Shown in pieces: positions 15,520 through 22,929 of a stretch of DNA of 64,000 nucleotides. The first letter of the stretch is position 1. Each line of letters begins with the position of its first letter. The notes under the pieces are model-generated. The model did not search any database. It was not told the origin of the DNA and saw nothing but the letters and a program-made list of their open reading frames with translations. A program made the translations under genes and the position numbers. Source of the stretch: Streptomyces sp. SAI-127 (lineage in GTDB: Bacteria; Actinomycetota; Actinomycetes; Streptomycetales; Streptomycetaceae). Location: NCBI RefSeq assembly GCF_029894425.1, contig NZ_JARXYJ010000001.1, positions 868,001 through 932,000 of the forward strand. Reading direction: 5' to 3'.

Positions 15520-16311
15520 CTACGCCTGCGGGCCGCGGTAGCGAGCCGCGGGGGTGGGCTGGTTGCCGCCGGTGAGCAGAGCGGACTCCGCGGCCAGCAG
15601 GGCTTCAAGGGCGGCGGCCTGGTCCTCCAGACCAGGGGTGCACACCGTCTCCCCCAGGCGCAGCCCGGCAAGGCTGGCCGAGGCGACGTCCTGCGGGGTC
15701 ATCGCCCAGGGGATGTCGCGGCCGACGCCCTTGTTCCACTCCGTGGCCACGACGCCGGGCAGCAGCACTTGCGTACGGATGGGCGTGTCGGCCAGCTCAC
15801 CTGCGAGGGTCCGGGTGAAGGCGACGGTGGCGGCCTTGGCCGCCGCGTAGAGAGTGCGTCGGGGTGGGCGAGGACCCTCGAGCCCCCCGCTGAAGGCCAG
15901 CAGCGAGGCCACCGTGATGATCGCGCCTTCCCCGGCGGCGAGCATTCCGGGAAGCGCGGCGCGGACCAGCTGAACGGGGGCCACGGCGTTGAGGGTGAGC
16001 AGGCGGTCGATGTCGGCGGGGTCGACGTCGACGAGCGGGGCGTAGCCGCCGGCGCCGGCGTTGCTGACCAGCAGGCGCACGTCCCCTGCGGCGAGGCGAC
16101 CGGCGACAGCGGCGATGCCCTCGTGGGTACCGAGATCAGCGGGGAGCACCTCCACGGCTGCACCCCGGGCGCGGAGCTCCCCAGCGAAGTCGCCGAGCCG
16201 GTCCGCGCGGCGCGCCACCAGGACGAGGTCGTGGTCGTCGGCCAGCAGACGGGCGTATTCGGCGCCGATGCCGGAGGAAGCGCCAGTGATGAGAGCGATC
16301 GTGCGAGTCAT
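15520..16311 (-). CDS. Short-chain dehydrogenase/reductase
   Basis: 263 aa from the ATG at 16311. Classical SDR: ALITGASSGIGAEYARLLA (TGxxxGxG), SNAGAGG (NAG), ASLLAFSG, and active site YAAAKAATVAFTRTLAGE (YxxxK) followed by LLPGVVATEW. There is no ribosome site; TTGACA (minus strand, 16346-16341) lies 30 bases before the start, implying a very short leader. It is divergent from a MarR gene across a 9-bp inverted repeat, the usual layout of a MarR-controlled reductase. It may work with the aldehyde dehydrogenase downstream. Confidence 0.88.
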   Translation of the reverse strand: MTRTIALITGASSGIGAEYARLLADDHDLVLVARRADRLGDFAGELRARGAAVEVLPADLGTHEGIAAVAGRLAAGDVRLLVSNAGAGGYAPLVDVDPADIDRLLTLNAVAPVQLVRAALPGMLAAGEGAIITVASLLAFSGGLEGPRPPRRTLYAAAKAATVAFTRTLAGELADTPIRTQVLLPGVVATEWNKGVGRDIPWAMTPQDVASASLAGLRLGETVCTPGLEDQAAALEALLAAESALLTGGNQPTPAARYRGPQA

Positions 16312-16325
16312 ACGTCGAGCGTGCC

Positions 16326-16355
16326 TCAAGCGTTATCTTCCTGTCAAACGCTTGA
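16326..16355. promoter_or_regulatory. Inverted-repeat operator between SDR and MarR
   Basis: TCAAGCGTT (16326-16334) and AACGCTTGA (16347-16355) form a perfect 9-bp inverted repeat with a 12-base spacer. It covers TTGACA, the likely -35 of the SDR promoter on the minus strand, so a bound MarR dimer would block both divergent genes. Confidence 0.7.
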
Positions 16356-16383
16356 TAGTTATGAAGTGTCGTACCCTTGGCAG

Positions 16384-16839
16384 GTGATACGTGATGACGA
16401 GGAGCCTGTGGGGCTCGGCGCGCTCGACCGGGTGACCTGGGCCTTGCGCCGCGCGGAACTGGCGGTACAGACACTCAAGGAACAGCGGCTACGGCCGCTG
16501 GGCATGGCCGCCGCGCACTACACCCTGCTGATCTCGGTGCACAGCGAACCGGGGCTGGCCGGCGCCGAGTTGGCCCGCCGCCTCAACGTGACTCCCCAGG
16601 CCATCGCCTCACTGGTGGCACGCCTCGAAGGCCGCGGGCAGCTGGAGAAGCGCGAGCACCCGCGCCACCGGCACGTGCAGGAACTGCACCTCACCGACGC
16701 CGGACGGGAAGCACTGCGCGCGGCCGACCAGGTGATCGCCGACATCGAGCGCCACATCATCGAAGGACTGGGACCGGAAGAGAGCGCGCAGTTGCGGACG
16801 CTGCTCGACCATGTGAGCAAGACGGTGCGCAACGCCTGA
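16384..16839 (+). CDS. MarR-family regulator
   Basis: 151 aa from the GTG at 16384. MarR winged helix: LAGAELARRLNVTPQAIASLVARLEGRGQL with wing REHPRHRHVQELHLTDAG, then dimerisation helices. It is divergent from the SDR gene and faces the 9-bp inverted repeat at 16326-16355, so it is probably the repressor of that gene and of itself. No Shine-Dalgarno is evident and TACCCT occurs about seven bases upstream, again suggesting a leaderless start. A much longer frame runs through from 15415, but it is antisense to the SDR gene and not credible. Confidence 0.87.
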   Translation: MIRDDEEPVGLGALDRVTWALRRAELAVQTLKEQRLRPLGMAAAHYTLLISVHSEPGLAGAELARRLNVTPQAIASLVARLEGRGQLEKREHPRHRHVQELHLTDAGREALRAADQVIADIERHIIEGLGPEESAQLRTLLDHVSKTVRNA

Positions 16840-16894
16840 GCCCGTCGTCGTACAGGCCACGCTTGTGCGTCAGGGGACGAACGGCGTCGGGTTC

Positions 16895-16922
16895 GGACGA
16901 GATCGGTACGACGATCTCGTCC
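16895..16922. terminator. Hairpin between convergent MarR and MDR genes
   Basis: Perfect 10-bp inverted repeat GGACGAGATC (16895-16904) / GATCTCGTCC (16913-16922) with an 8-base loop, lying in the 157-base gap between the stops at 16839 and 16997. No T tract. Confidence 0.6.
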
Positions 16923-16996
16923 ACGCCGGGACTCATGCGTCGGCGGCCACGGTCATCTGGACGAAGCCGCCGGTGCAGTCGGAGTCGGGGGTCGGG

Positions 16997-17944
16997 TCAC
17001 GGGACGAGGACGATCTTCCCCGTCGTATGCCCGGTCATGATCTGCCGATGCGCCGCGGCGGCTTCGCGCAGCGGATGGCTGGCGGCGATCAGGACGCGCA
17101 GTCGCCCGGCCCCCGCGGCTTCGGTGAGCTGCAGGCGCGCGGCAGCGCGGATTTCCGTGCCGGGGTCCGCGCCGGGCCCGCCGCCCAGGAGCTTGATGCC
17201 GGCTCCGGCCCCGCGTCCGAACGCCGCGACGGTCGCGATACGGGACCGGTCCGACACCAGTTCCACCGAGACGTCCACCGCCTCGTCGCTGCCCACCAGA
17301 TCGGCAGCCGCGTGGACGCCCTGCGGCGCTGCCGCACGCACCCGGTCCGCCAGACCCGGCCCGTACGCGATCGGAATCGCACCCAGGTCGCGCAGTACGT
17401 CGTGCTTGGCCGGGCTCGCCGTTCCCAGCACCCTCGCGCCGCGCTCGACGGCCAGTTGCACGGCCATCAGGCCGACGCCACCCGCGGCGCCGTGGATCAG
17501 CACCGAGTCGTTCTCGCGCAGGCCGATCGCTTCGAGAACGTGCACAGCGGTGACGCCCGTGACCATCAGTCCTCCCGCCTGCTCCCAGGAGAGAGCGGCG
17601 GGCTTGGGCACCACCGACGAGGCCGGGACGAGGACTTCGGCGGCGTACGCGCCGGGCGCCCGGTAGGCGATCACCTCGTCGCCGATCCGGATCGGGCCCG
17701 CGGGGCCGGTCGCGTCGGCGCCGACAGCGGTCACCACACCGGCCGCTTCGGCGCCGAGCCGCATCGGCAGGTTCGCCGGATCGGTTCCGAAGAGGCCGCT
17801 GTACATCTTGTGGTCGAAAGGGTTGACGCCGGCGGCGCGGACCTCGATGCGCACCTGCCCCGGCCCGGGCTCCGCTACGGCGACATCGATCACCGACAGC
17901 ACCTCGGGACCACCGTAGGCACGCGCTACTACTGCTTCGCTCAT
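16997..17944 (-). CDS. Zinc-free MDR quinone oxidoreductase-like protein
   Basis: 315 aa from the ATG at 17944; an in-frame TTG lies four codons earlier. NADPH:quinone oxidoreductase branch of the MDR superfamily: AAGVNPFDHKMYSGLFG, LGAEAAGVVTAVG, AGGLMVTGVTAVHVLEAIGL, cofactor motif IHGAAGGVGLMAVQLAV and a final GHTTGKIVLVP. There are no zinc-binding cysteines. These enzymes reduce quinones or enones with NADPH. It is related to the enzyme at 24880-25812. No good ribosome site is visible. Upstream lies a palindrome (18000-18017) and then an SDR relic and a TetR gene pointing away. Confidence 0.85.
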   Translation of the reverse strand: MSEAVVARAYGGPEVLSVIDVAVAEPGPGQVRIEVRAAGVNPFDHKMYSGLFGTDPANLPMRLGAEAAGVVTAVGADATGPAGPIRIGDEVIAYRAPGAYAAEVLVPASSVVPKPAALSWEQAGGLMVTGVTAVHVLEAIGLRENDSVLIHGAAGGVGLMAVQLAVERGARVLGTASPAKHDVLRDLGAIPIAYGPGLADRVRAAAPQGVHAAADLVGSDEAVDVSVELVSDRSRIATVAAFGRGAGAGIKLLGGGPGADPGTEIRAAARLQLTEAAGAGRLRVLIAASHPLREAAAAHRQIMTGHTTGKIVLVP

Positions 17945-17999
17945 GTCGCAGGACAACGCGGCGCGGGAAAGGTCGATTCCCCTTCTTGGCTGTTTTTTT

Positions 18000-18017
18000 G
18001 AGCGGAGCGCTCCGCTC
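18000..18017. promoter_or_regulatory. 18-bp palindrome, possible TetR operator
   Basis: GAGCGGAGCGCTCCGCTC is a perfect palindrome 56 bases upstream of the MDR start. Its core GGAGCGCTCC recurs at 18126-18135. The T7 run lies on the wrong side (17993-17999 on the plus strand) for a terminator of either flanking gene. The TetR gene at 18290 is the obvious candidate binder. Confidence 0.5.
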
Positions 18018-18050
18018 CGATGTAGGGCGACCGATCAGCCGACTCGGGAG

Positions 18051-18273
18051 GACATATCGAAGTCGACGGCGGCGAGCTTTCACCGCGCAGGCCGACGTGT
18101 ACGACTCCACCACGGCCGAACTACTGGAGCGCTCCGCGGCTGAGGGTCGCTGGACGTCCTTGTCGGCAACGCGGGCGCCCGCTTGGTCGCCCATGAGGCT
18201 GGTCCACGAGGAAGCCTTCGTCACCGGCGAGGTGCTCACCGTCGACGGTGGGCACGGCGTGGCGCGCCGGTAG
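18051..18273 (+). pseudogene. Decayed short-chain dehydrogenase
   Basis: Pieces of an SDR lie in different frames: RAFTAQADVYDSTTAELLERSAAEGR (18075 onward, given as consecutive blocks), then a frame change into LDVLVGNAGARL at 18150, and after a large deletion EEAFVTGEVLTVDGG in the first frame, ending at the TAG 18271-18273. These correspond to strand 3, the NAG motif and the extreme C-terminus of a 250-aa SDR; the Rossmann start and YxxxK are lost. It directly precedes the TetR gene at 18290, so it may be the old target gene of that regulator. Confidence 0.72.
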
Positions 18274-18289
18274 AGGAAAATACCTGTCC

Positions 18290-18955
18290 ATGGGTGACAC
18301 GCAGACCGGTAGAGCGCGCGGCCGCCGGCGAGAGGCGGACCGCAACGACGCCCGCCTCATGCAGGCTGCGCGCGAAGTCTTCGCCGAGCTCGGCTGGGAC
18401 GCCCCCGTCTCGGAGATCGCCCGCCGGGCGGGCATCGGCATGGGCAGCCTCTACCGCCGTTACCCCAGCAAGGAACTGCTGGCTCAGCGGATGCGCATCG
18501 TAGGGATGGAACAGCTCGTCACCCAGGCTCGCACCGCCCTCGCCGAGGAGCCCGATCCTTGGGCGGCCTTCGCCCGCTTCCTGCGGGACGCGCTCTCGGC
18601 CCAGGGCGCGGGCGGTCCGCTGCTCCCGCTGGTGGGTGGCCGGCTGCCGGCCACCGAGGAGATCGTGGCCGCCGCCGGCCAACTCCGGGCCGCCCTCGAC
18701 GACCTGGTGGACGGCGCCCACCGCGCAGGCGTGCTGCGCGCCGACTTCACCTCCGCCGACGTGCCCTTGCTGCTCGAACACCTCACCGCGCGGATCCCCG
18801 TCACCGACGAACGCGCCACCACGCTCCACTTGCGCTACTTGGACCTGATCCTCGCCGGACTGCACACGTCAAGCACCGACGGGCCCACCGCGTTGCAGAG
18901 CCCGGCTCCGGACTGGGCAGAACTCAGCGAGCTGTGGAACGCGCCCAAGAAGTGA
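18290..18955 (+). CDS. TetR/AcrR-family regulator
   Basis: 221 aa from the ATG at 18290. N-terminus: RGRRREADRNDARLMQAAREVFAELG, HTH PVSEIARRAGIGMGSLYRRYPSKELL. The ligand domain includes RFLRDALSAQGAGG and a C-terminal TetR_C-type helix bundle. GAGGA lies 12 bases before the start. The gene sits 16 bases after an SDR relic in the same direction and is divergent from a quinone oxidoreductase; the GGAGCGCTCC palindromes at 18000 and 18126 are plausible binding sites. It converges on the XRE gene. Confidence 0.85.
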   Translation: MGDTQTGRARGRRREADRNDARLMQAAREVFAELGWDAPVSEIARRAGIGMGSLYRRYPSKELLAQRMRIVGMEQLVTQARTALAEEPDPWAAFARFLRDALSAQGAGGPLLPLVGGRLPATEEIVAAAGQLRAALDDLVDGAHRAGVLRADFTSADVPLLLEHLTARIPVTDERATTLHLRYLDLILAGLHTSSTDGPTALQSPAPDWAELSELWNAPKK

Positions 18956-19037
18956 ACCTCCGGCGGAGTGCGGCCGAGCTCTACGAAGTACACGAACAAC
19001 AAGCGCACGATGACGCCAGCCGTCTGCCTTGTTTCGG

Positions 19038-19907
19038 TCATGCTGTCGCATCCCGCGCCTGCTGGTACGGGGCAGCAGTCCACGACGCGAGAAAGCGCAG
19101 TCCGTCATGGGACGGACTCCCGGGCTCAGGGGTCATGATCACCAGCTGCTGTGCTGGGTCGACCGTCGAGGTCAGGCTGTCCCAGTCGAGCGTGAGGTCG
19201 CCGGCGACCGGATGGCGCAGCCTCTTTGTGCTGATTTGCAGGCGGGGCCCCTGGCGGCCTGCCCACCACTGCCTGAAGTCGACCTCGGCCACCGACAGCT
19301 CGCCGACGAGTGCGGTCAACTCGGGGTCGCCAGGGCATTGGGCGGCCTCCAGGCGCAGTTGGGCGACGCAACTCCGGGCGATCGTCCTCCAGTCGAGGTA
19401 GAGCTCCCGGAAGCCCGGGTCGGTGAAGAGCAGCCGGGCGTAGTTGCGTTTCTTCTCGGGGACCCTGTCGAAGTCGGTGAGCAGAACGGCTGCCAGAGCG
19501 TTCCAGGCCAGGATGTCCATGTGCCGACCCAGGACGAGCGCGGGAGTCCCTGTCAGCTCGTCCAGGAGACGTCTGAGTTGCGGCGGGACCTTCTGCGCCG
19601 GTCGGCGGCGCGGCGCGCACTCGTCTCCCGCGGCCAGGGCGAACAGGTGGTCACGCTGGTCATCGTCGAGATGCAGGACGCGAACGAGGGTGGTGAGCAC
19701 CGAGGTCGGCACGGGCACGCTCCCCTGTTCCAAACGCGTGTAGCGGTCGGTGCTGATCCCCGCGAGCTGGGCGACCTCCTCCCTGCGAAGCCCCGGCACT
19801 CGCCGGGGCGCCCGGGACTCAGGCAGACCCACGGTGCGCGGGCTGAGTTGCGCCCGGCACACCTTGAGGAATTCTCCCAGTTCGGGCAAACGCGCTTTGC
19901 TGTACAT
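19038..19907 (-). CDS. XRE-family regulator with MmyB-like ligand domain
   Basis: 289 aa from the ATG at 19907. N-terminal XRE HTH: LGEFLKVCRAQLSP, RRVPGLRREEVAQLAGIS, YTRLEQG. The rest is the MmyB-like ligand-binding domain: PQLRRLLDELTGTPALVLGRHMDILAWN, YARLLFTDPGFRELYLDW, LVGELSVAEVDFRQWWAGR, HPVAGDLTLDWDSL and PSHDGLRFLASW (blocks in order). There are two relatives in the window, a relic at 20048-20429 and a frameshifted copy at 23811-24681. Just upstream is a GAGGGGGAGAG...TTTTCTCCC element of the kind repeated through the next 6 kb, so it is probably autoregulated and the only intact member controlling this regulon. Confidence 0.88.
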   Translation of the reverse strand: MYSKARLPELGEFLKVCRAQLSPRTVGLPESRAPRRVPGLRREEVAQLAGISTDRYTRLEQGSVPVPTSVLTTLVRVLHLDDDQRDHLFALAAGDECAPRRRPAQKVPPQLRRLLDELTGTPALVLGRHMDILAWNALAAVLLTDFDRVPEKKRNYARLLFTDPGFRELYLDWRTIARSCVAQLRLEAAQCPGDPELTALVGELSVAEVDFRQWWAGRQGPRLQISTKRLRHPVAGDLTLDWDSLTSTVDPAQQLVIMTPEPGSPSHDGLRFLASWTAAPYQQARDATA

Positions 19908-19940
19908 AGCAGCAGTCTCGCAGCGCTCAACCGAAAAGTG

Positions 19941-19960
19941 AGGGGGAGAGTTTTCTCCCA
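19941..19960. promoter_or_regulatory. MmyB-type operator A
   Basis: AGGGGGAGAGTTTTCTCCCA lies 34 bases before the XRE start at 19907. On the minus strand CTCTCCCCCTCAC, then about 16 bases, TGCGAGACTGC and five bases to the ATG match the layout before the 23811 paralogue. Confidence 0.6.
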
Positions 19961-20047
19961 GGTTCTGGGCCGTCGCCTTTGCTTTTCTTGAGTGAGCGAG
20001 GTCATGAATGCCCGGTGATCAGGCGGTAGGTCGGGTGACCCGAAAGG

Positions 20048-20429
20048 CTACGGACTCGCCGAGCCAATGGCGGCCCATGCGGCGAGGATGCGCAGTCCGT
20101 CGTACGACGGCGTGGCGGGCTCCGCCGTCAAGAGACGAGTTCCTGATCGGGATCCGCCCTGCAGGGGGAGGGTGTCCCAGTCGCGGGCGAGTTCGCCGGC
20201 GACTGGGACGGTGGAACCTCTTGGTGCGCATGGTGCGGGACGCAACGAGGTGGTCTCCCCACCACTGGCGCCTGATCACCACGCCGGGGGGAGCGATGAG
20301 GTCGTCGAGCAGGCGGCGCAACTCTGGCTGCACGCAGGGCGACCTCCTCAAGGCGCGCAGGGCCGAGTTGAGCCCGCCTGGTGGCTCCCGGCGTTCTCCC
20401 AGCTCGTTCAAATGCGCGTCGCCGGTCAT
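20048..20429 (-). pseudogene. Relic of an MmyB-type XRE regulator
   Basis: Starting at the ATG 20429 the frame reads MTGDAHLNELGE, then loses the whole HTH and continues QPELRRLLDDLIAPPGVVI. After a shift to another frame, VAGELARDWDTLPLQG and PSYDGLRILAAWAA appear, ending at 20048. These match the N-terminus, the start of the ligand domain and the C-terminus of the genes at 19038 and 23811. At 127 codons against about 280, and lacking the DNA-binding domain, it cannot function. Its promoter segment is intact and is duplicated at 25868. Confidence 0.78.
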
Positions 20430-20440
20430 GACGGTCAGTG

Positions 20441-20522
20441 TCGCACCGCTCGGTCTGCGCGAGGGGGTAAGGATTCCTCCCCTGGATAAGCCATTCCCAG
20501 GATGGAATTCTCCCCTTTGCGG
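20441..20522. repeat. Duplicated divergent promoter segment, copy 1 (operators B1, B2)
   Basis: About 80 bases nearly identical to 25868-25950, with weaker similarity continuing to about 20590. It contains two operator-like elements: B1 (20462-20482, AGGGGGT...ATTCCTCCCCT type) and B2 (20496-20515, CCCAGGATGGAATTCTCCCC). It lies between the XRE relic (minus) and the hydrolase (plus). Confidence 0.8.
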
Positions 20523-20833
20523 CTTCCCACGATGGCGGCAGGGTCGACCCACGGCCCGCAACCAGGATCGACCCACGGAGAACACTTACCCAAAGAAGCT
20601 GGGATCACCAACTCAGGACAGTAATTGTTTTCCGAACGTCACCGCCATTCGGCATTTCCCTGCGGCAGGCGGAACGCGAAGGCGTCGGCGACGCGGTCGA
20701 GTGGTACTTACCCAGCGAGTGGTCCCCAGGGGAAAAATCCCTCCCCCCACCACCAGCGGACATGCCGAGCTTCGGCAGATCAGGATCTGAGGGCCGCCCG
20801 ACAGCGGACGAGGCCACGAAAGGGGCACGCGCC
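20523..20833. other. Leader region before the hydrolase
   Basis: No credible gene. It holds the end of the duplicated segment and a further operator-like element C, AGGGGAAAAATCCCTCCCC (20728-20746), about 90 bases before the hydrolase start. The bases between are moderately AT-rich (20590-20660), suggesting promoter sequence for the plus strand. Confidence 0.5.
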
Positions 20834-21745
20834 ATGGTCGAAACCGTTTCGTTCAGGAACAAGGCAGTAGAGATTGCGGGACATCTCCATCTGCCAGAAA
20901 ACTTCAGCAAAGACAAAAAATATCCGGCACTCGTCGGAATTCATCCCGCCGGCGGCGTAAAGGAACAGACCATCGGCCACTACGCCAAGAGGCTCGCTGA
21001 ACACGGATTCGTCACCGTCGTCTACGACTCCTCCTACCAAGGAGCGAGCGGTGGTGAACCCCGTCTCCTGGAAGACCCGACGACCCGGGTGGAAGACGCT
21101 CGCTGTGCAGCCGACTTCCTCAGCACTCTTCCGTTCGTCGACTCCGAGCGAATGGGCGTCTTCGGCATTTGCGCCGGCGGCGGCTACGCCATCAGCGTGG
21201 CCCAGACCGAACGTCGCTTCAAGGCAGTGGCCACGGTCAGCGCAGCTCCGATGGGCGAGGGTTCCAGGGGCTTCCTGGGGCATCTGTCCCCGGTGGCCGA
21301 GCAGATCGGCACGCTGGAAATGGTCGCCCAGCAGCGCACGGCCGAAGCAAGGGGAGCACAGCCTCTCTACGCCCCGTTCGTCCCGGAAACGCTGGAGGAG
21401 ATCAACGAAGGCACGCCGGATCTCCTGCGCGAAGGGTACGACTACTACCGGACCCCGCGAGGTCAGCACCCCAATTCGAAGGGCCGTTTCCTGCTGACCA
21501 GCATGGACAAGATGTTCGCCTTCTCGGCGTTCGACCAGATCCCGGAACTGCTGACCCAGTCGCTGCTCCTCATCGCAGGGAGCAAGGCGGACACAAAGGT
21601 CTTCAGCGACCAGGCCTACGAGCTTTCCAAGGGGCCGAAGGAGTTGTTCGTCGTCGACGGTGCGACTCATATCGCCCTGTACGACGTGCCTGAGTACGTG
21701 GACCAGGCGATCCCCAAGATGGCGGAGTTCTTCACCATCCTCTAG
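20834..21745 (+). CDS. Alpha/beta hydrolase with Cys nucleophile (dienelactone-hydrolase/YcjY-like)
   Basis: 303 aa from the ATG at 20834 (AAAGGGG eight bases upstream); earlier in-frame ATGs lack a ribosome site. Alpha/beta-hydrolase blocks: GIHPAGGVKEQ, VTVVYDSSYQGASGGEPR and the nucleophile elbow GICAGGGYA with Cys113 in place of Ser, LLLIAGSKADTK and a C-terminal DGATHIALYDVPEYV with the His. A Cys nucleophile is typical of the dienelactone hydrolase and YcjY branches. Operator element C lies just upstream and element D just downstream, so it is probably a target of the MmyB-type regulators. The substrate is unknown. Confidence 0.82.
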   Translation: MVETVSFRNKAVEIAGHLHLPENFSKDKKYPALVGIHPAGGVKEQTIGHYAKRLAEHGFVTVVYDSSYQGASGGEPRLLEDPTTRVEDARCAADFLSTLPFVDSERMGVFGICAGGGYAISVAQTERRFKAVATVSAAPMGEGSRGFLGHLSPVAEQIGTLEMVAQQRTAEARGAQPLYAPFVPETLEEINEGTPDLLREGYDYYRTPRGQHPNSKGRFLLTSMDKMFAFSAFDQIPELLTQSLLLIAGSKADTKVFSDQAYELSKGPKELFVVDGATHIALYDVPEYVDQAIPKMAEFFTIL

Positions 21746-21767
21746 TGGTCCACAACGCGTCATAGGC

Positions 21768-21788
21768 AGGGGAAAATTTCTTACCCCT
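21768..21788. promoter_or_regulatory. MmyB-type operator D
   Basis: AGGGGAAAATTTCTTACCCC followed by T: an imperfect palindrome with GGGG/CCCC arms and an AT core, 70 bases before the flavodoxin-like gene at 21858. The TACCCCTCAC part is shared with the promoters of the XRE genes. Confidence 0.6.
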
Positions 21789-21857
21789 CACAGCGTGCTC
21801 TTCCGATGCAATGCTCGGTCACACACCGAGCAAACACTCTCGAGGAGCCCGATCGCC

Positions 21858-22457
21858 GTGTCCCATTCGAACCGCACCACCATCGCCATTGCGTTTCATT
21901 CGGGCTACGGCCACACAGCTGTCGTCGCCGAAGCCGTAGCGCGTGGCGCGGCGGGAGCCGGCGCCGAGGTGGTCTCGATCTCCGTGGACACCATCACCGA
22001 CGAGCAGTGGGCGCAGCTGGACGCCGCGGACGCGATCATCTTCGGTGCCGCCACGTACATGGGTACCGCCTCCGTGGCCTTCCACGCGTTCGCCGAGGCC
22101 AGCAGCAAGCGCTGGTTCTCCCATGTCTGGGCGGACAAGCTTGCCGCGGGCTTCACCAATTCCGGTGCCAAGAGCGGCGACAAGTCGTCCACCCTGGGCT
22201 ACTTCGCCACCTTGGCCGCCCAGCACGGCATGCACTGGATCAGCCTGGGTCTGATGCCGGGCTGGGCTTCCACCACGGGCAGCGAGGACGACATCAACCG
22301 GCTCGGCTTCTTCATGGGCGCCGGCGCCCAGAGCCCGACCGACGCCGGACCGGAAGCGGTCCACAAGTCGGACATCGCCACCGCGGAGCACCTCGGTGCG
22401 CGCGTCGCGCGCCAGGCCGCGGTCTTCCGCGCAGGGCGGGCCGCTCTCGCCACCTGA
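21858..22457 (+). CDS. Flavodoxin-fold NAD(P)H reductase (WrbA-like)
   Basis: 199 aa from the GTG at 21858 with GAGGAG ten bases upstream. Flavodoxin fold: IAIAFHSGYGHTAVVAEAVARGA (FMN phosphate loop, variant of SxTGxT), DAADAIIFGAATYMGTASVAF, WADKLAAGFTNSGAKSGDKSSTL and MHWISLGLMPGWASTTG. WrbA-type proteins reduce quinones by two electrons with FMN and NAD(P)H. It is the first of three closely spaced genes (SnoaL protein 55 bases later, DJ-1/PfpI protein 24 bases after that) under operator element D, which suggests a quinone or electrophile defence operon. Confidence 0.82.
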   Translation: MSHSNRTTIAIAFHSGYGHTAVVAEAVARGAAGAGAEVVSISVDTITDEQWAQLDAADAIIFGAATYMGTASVAFHAFAEASSKRWFSHVWADKLAAGFTNSGAKSGDKSSTLGYFATLAAQHGMHWISLGLMPGWASTTGSEDDINRLGFFMGAGAQSPTDAGPEAVHKSDIATAEHLGARVARQAAVFRAGRAALAT

Positions 22458-22512
22458 TCACGAGACCTTCTTTCCGCATCCGATCCAGCACCCCCCCCTC
22501 AAGGAGCGAACC

Positions 22513-22905
22513 ATGTCCGACTCCCCCAGCCTCGCCCTCATCCGCCGGCTGTACGAGTCCGGAATGTCCCCGGAGGTCACCAGCGAGGTCATGGCCCCCG
22601 ACCTCGTGTGGGACATCACCCCCGGCTTCCCGAACAGCGGCGTGTACCACGGTTGGGCCAGCGCGGCGCAGGACTTCTTCGGCAGGACGATGCCGAGCTA
22701 CGAGTCGTTCGGCGCGGTGCCCGAGGAGTTCTACGCGGACGACGAAGGCCACGTCTTCGTGTTCGGGCACTACCACGCCGAGACGAAGACCGGGAACAAG
22801 GCCGACGTCCGGTTCATCCATCTGTGGACCGTCCGCGACGGCAAGGCCGTGAGCATGCGGCAGGCCGCCGACAGCCACGTCCTCCAGGAAGCCCTCAAGG
22901 GCTGA
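22513..22905 (+). CDS. SnoaL-like / NTF2-fold protein
   Basis: 130 aa from the ATG at 22513 with AAGGAG seven bases upstream. It has the small alpha+beta-barrel pattern: LIRRLYESGMSPEVTSEVMAPDLVWDITPGFPNSGVYHGW (first helices and pocket strand, given as one block in two halves), VFVFGHYHAETKTGNKADVRFIHLW and DGKAVSMRQAADSHVL. These proteins bind or isomerise small hydrophobic compounds; no catalytic dyad can be assigned. Second gene of the operon starting at 21858. Confidence 0.8.
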   Translation: MSDSPSLALIRRLYESGMSPEVTSEVMAPDLVWDITPGFPNSGVYHGWASAAQDFFGRTMPSYESFGAVPEEFYADDEGHVFVFGHYHAETKTGNKADVRFIHLWTVRDGKAVSMRQAADSHVLQEALKG

Positions 22906-22929
22906 GCCCCCACCCCTTAGGAGTCACCC

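Noticed and set aside
15415..16383. Long open extension upstream of the 16384 MarR gene
   Set aside because: It is antisense to the complete SDR gene and consists of Gly/Arg-rich shadow sequence; the GTG at 16384 fits the family length.
17993..18017. T7 run next to an 18-bp palindrome, considered as a terminator
   Set aside because: The T run precedes the palindrome on the plus strand, and on the minus strand it would be an A run after it, so neither strand has stem then T tract. No gene ends there.
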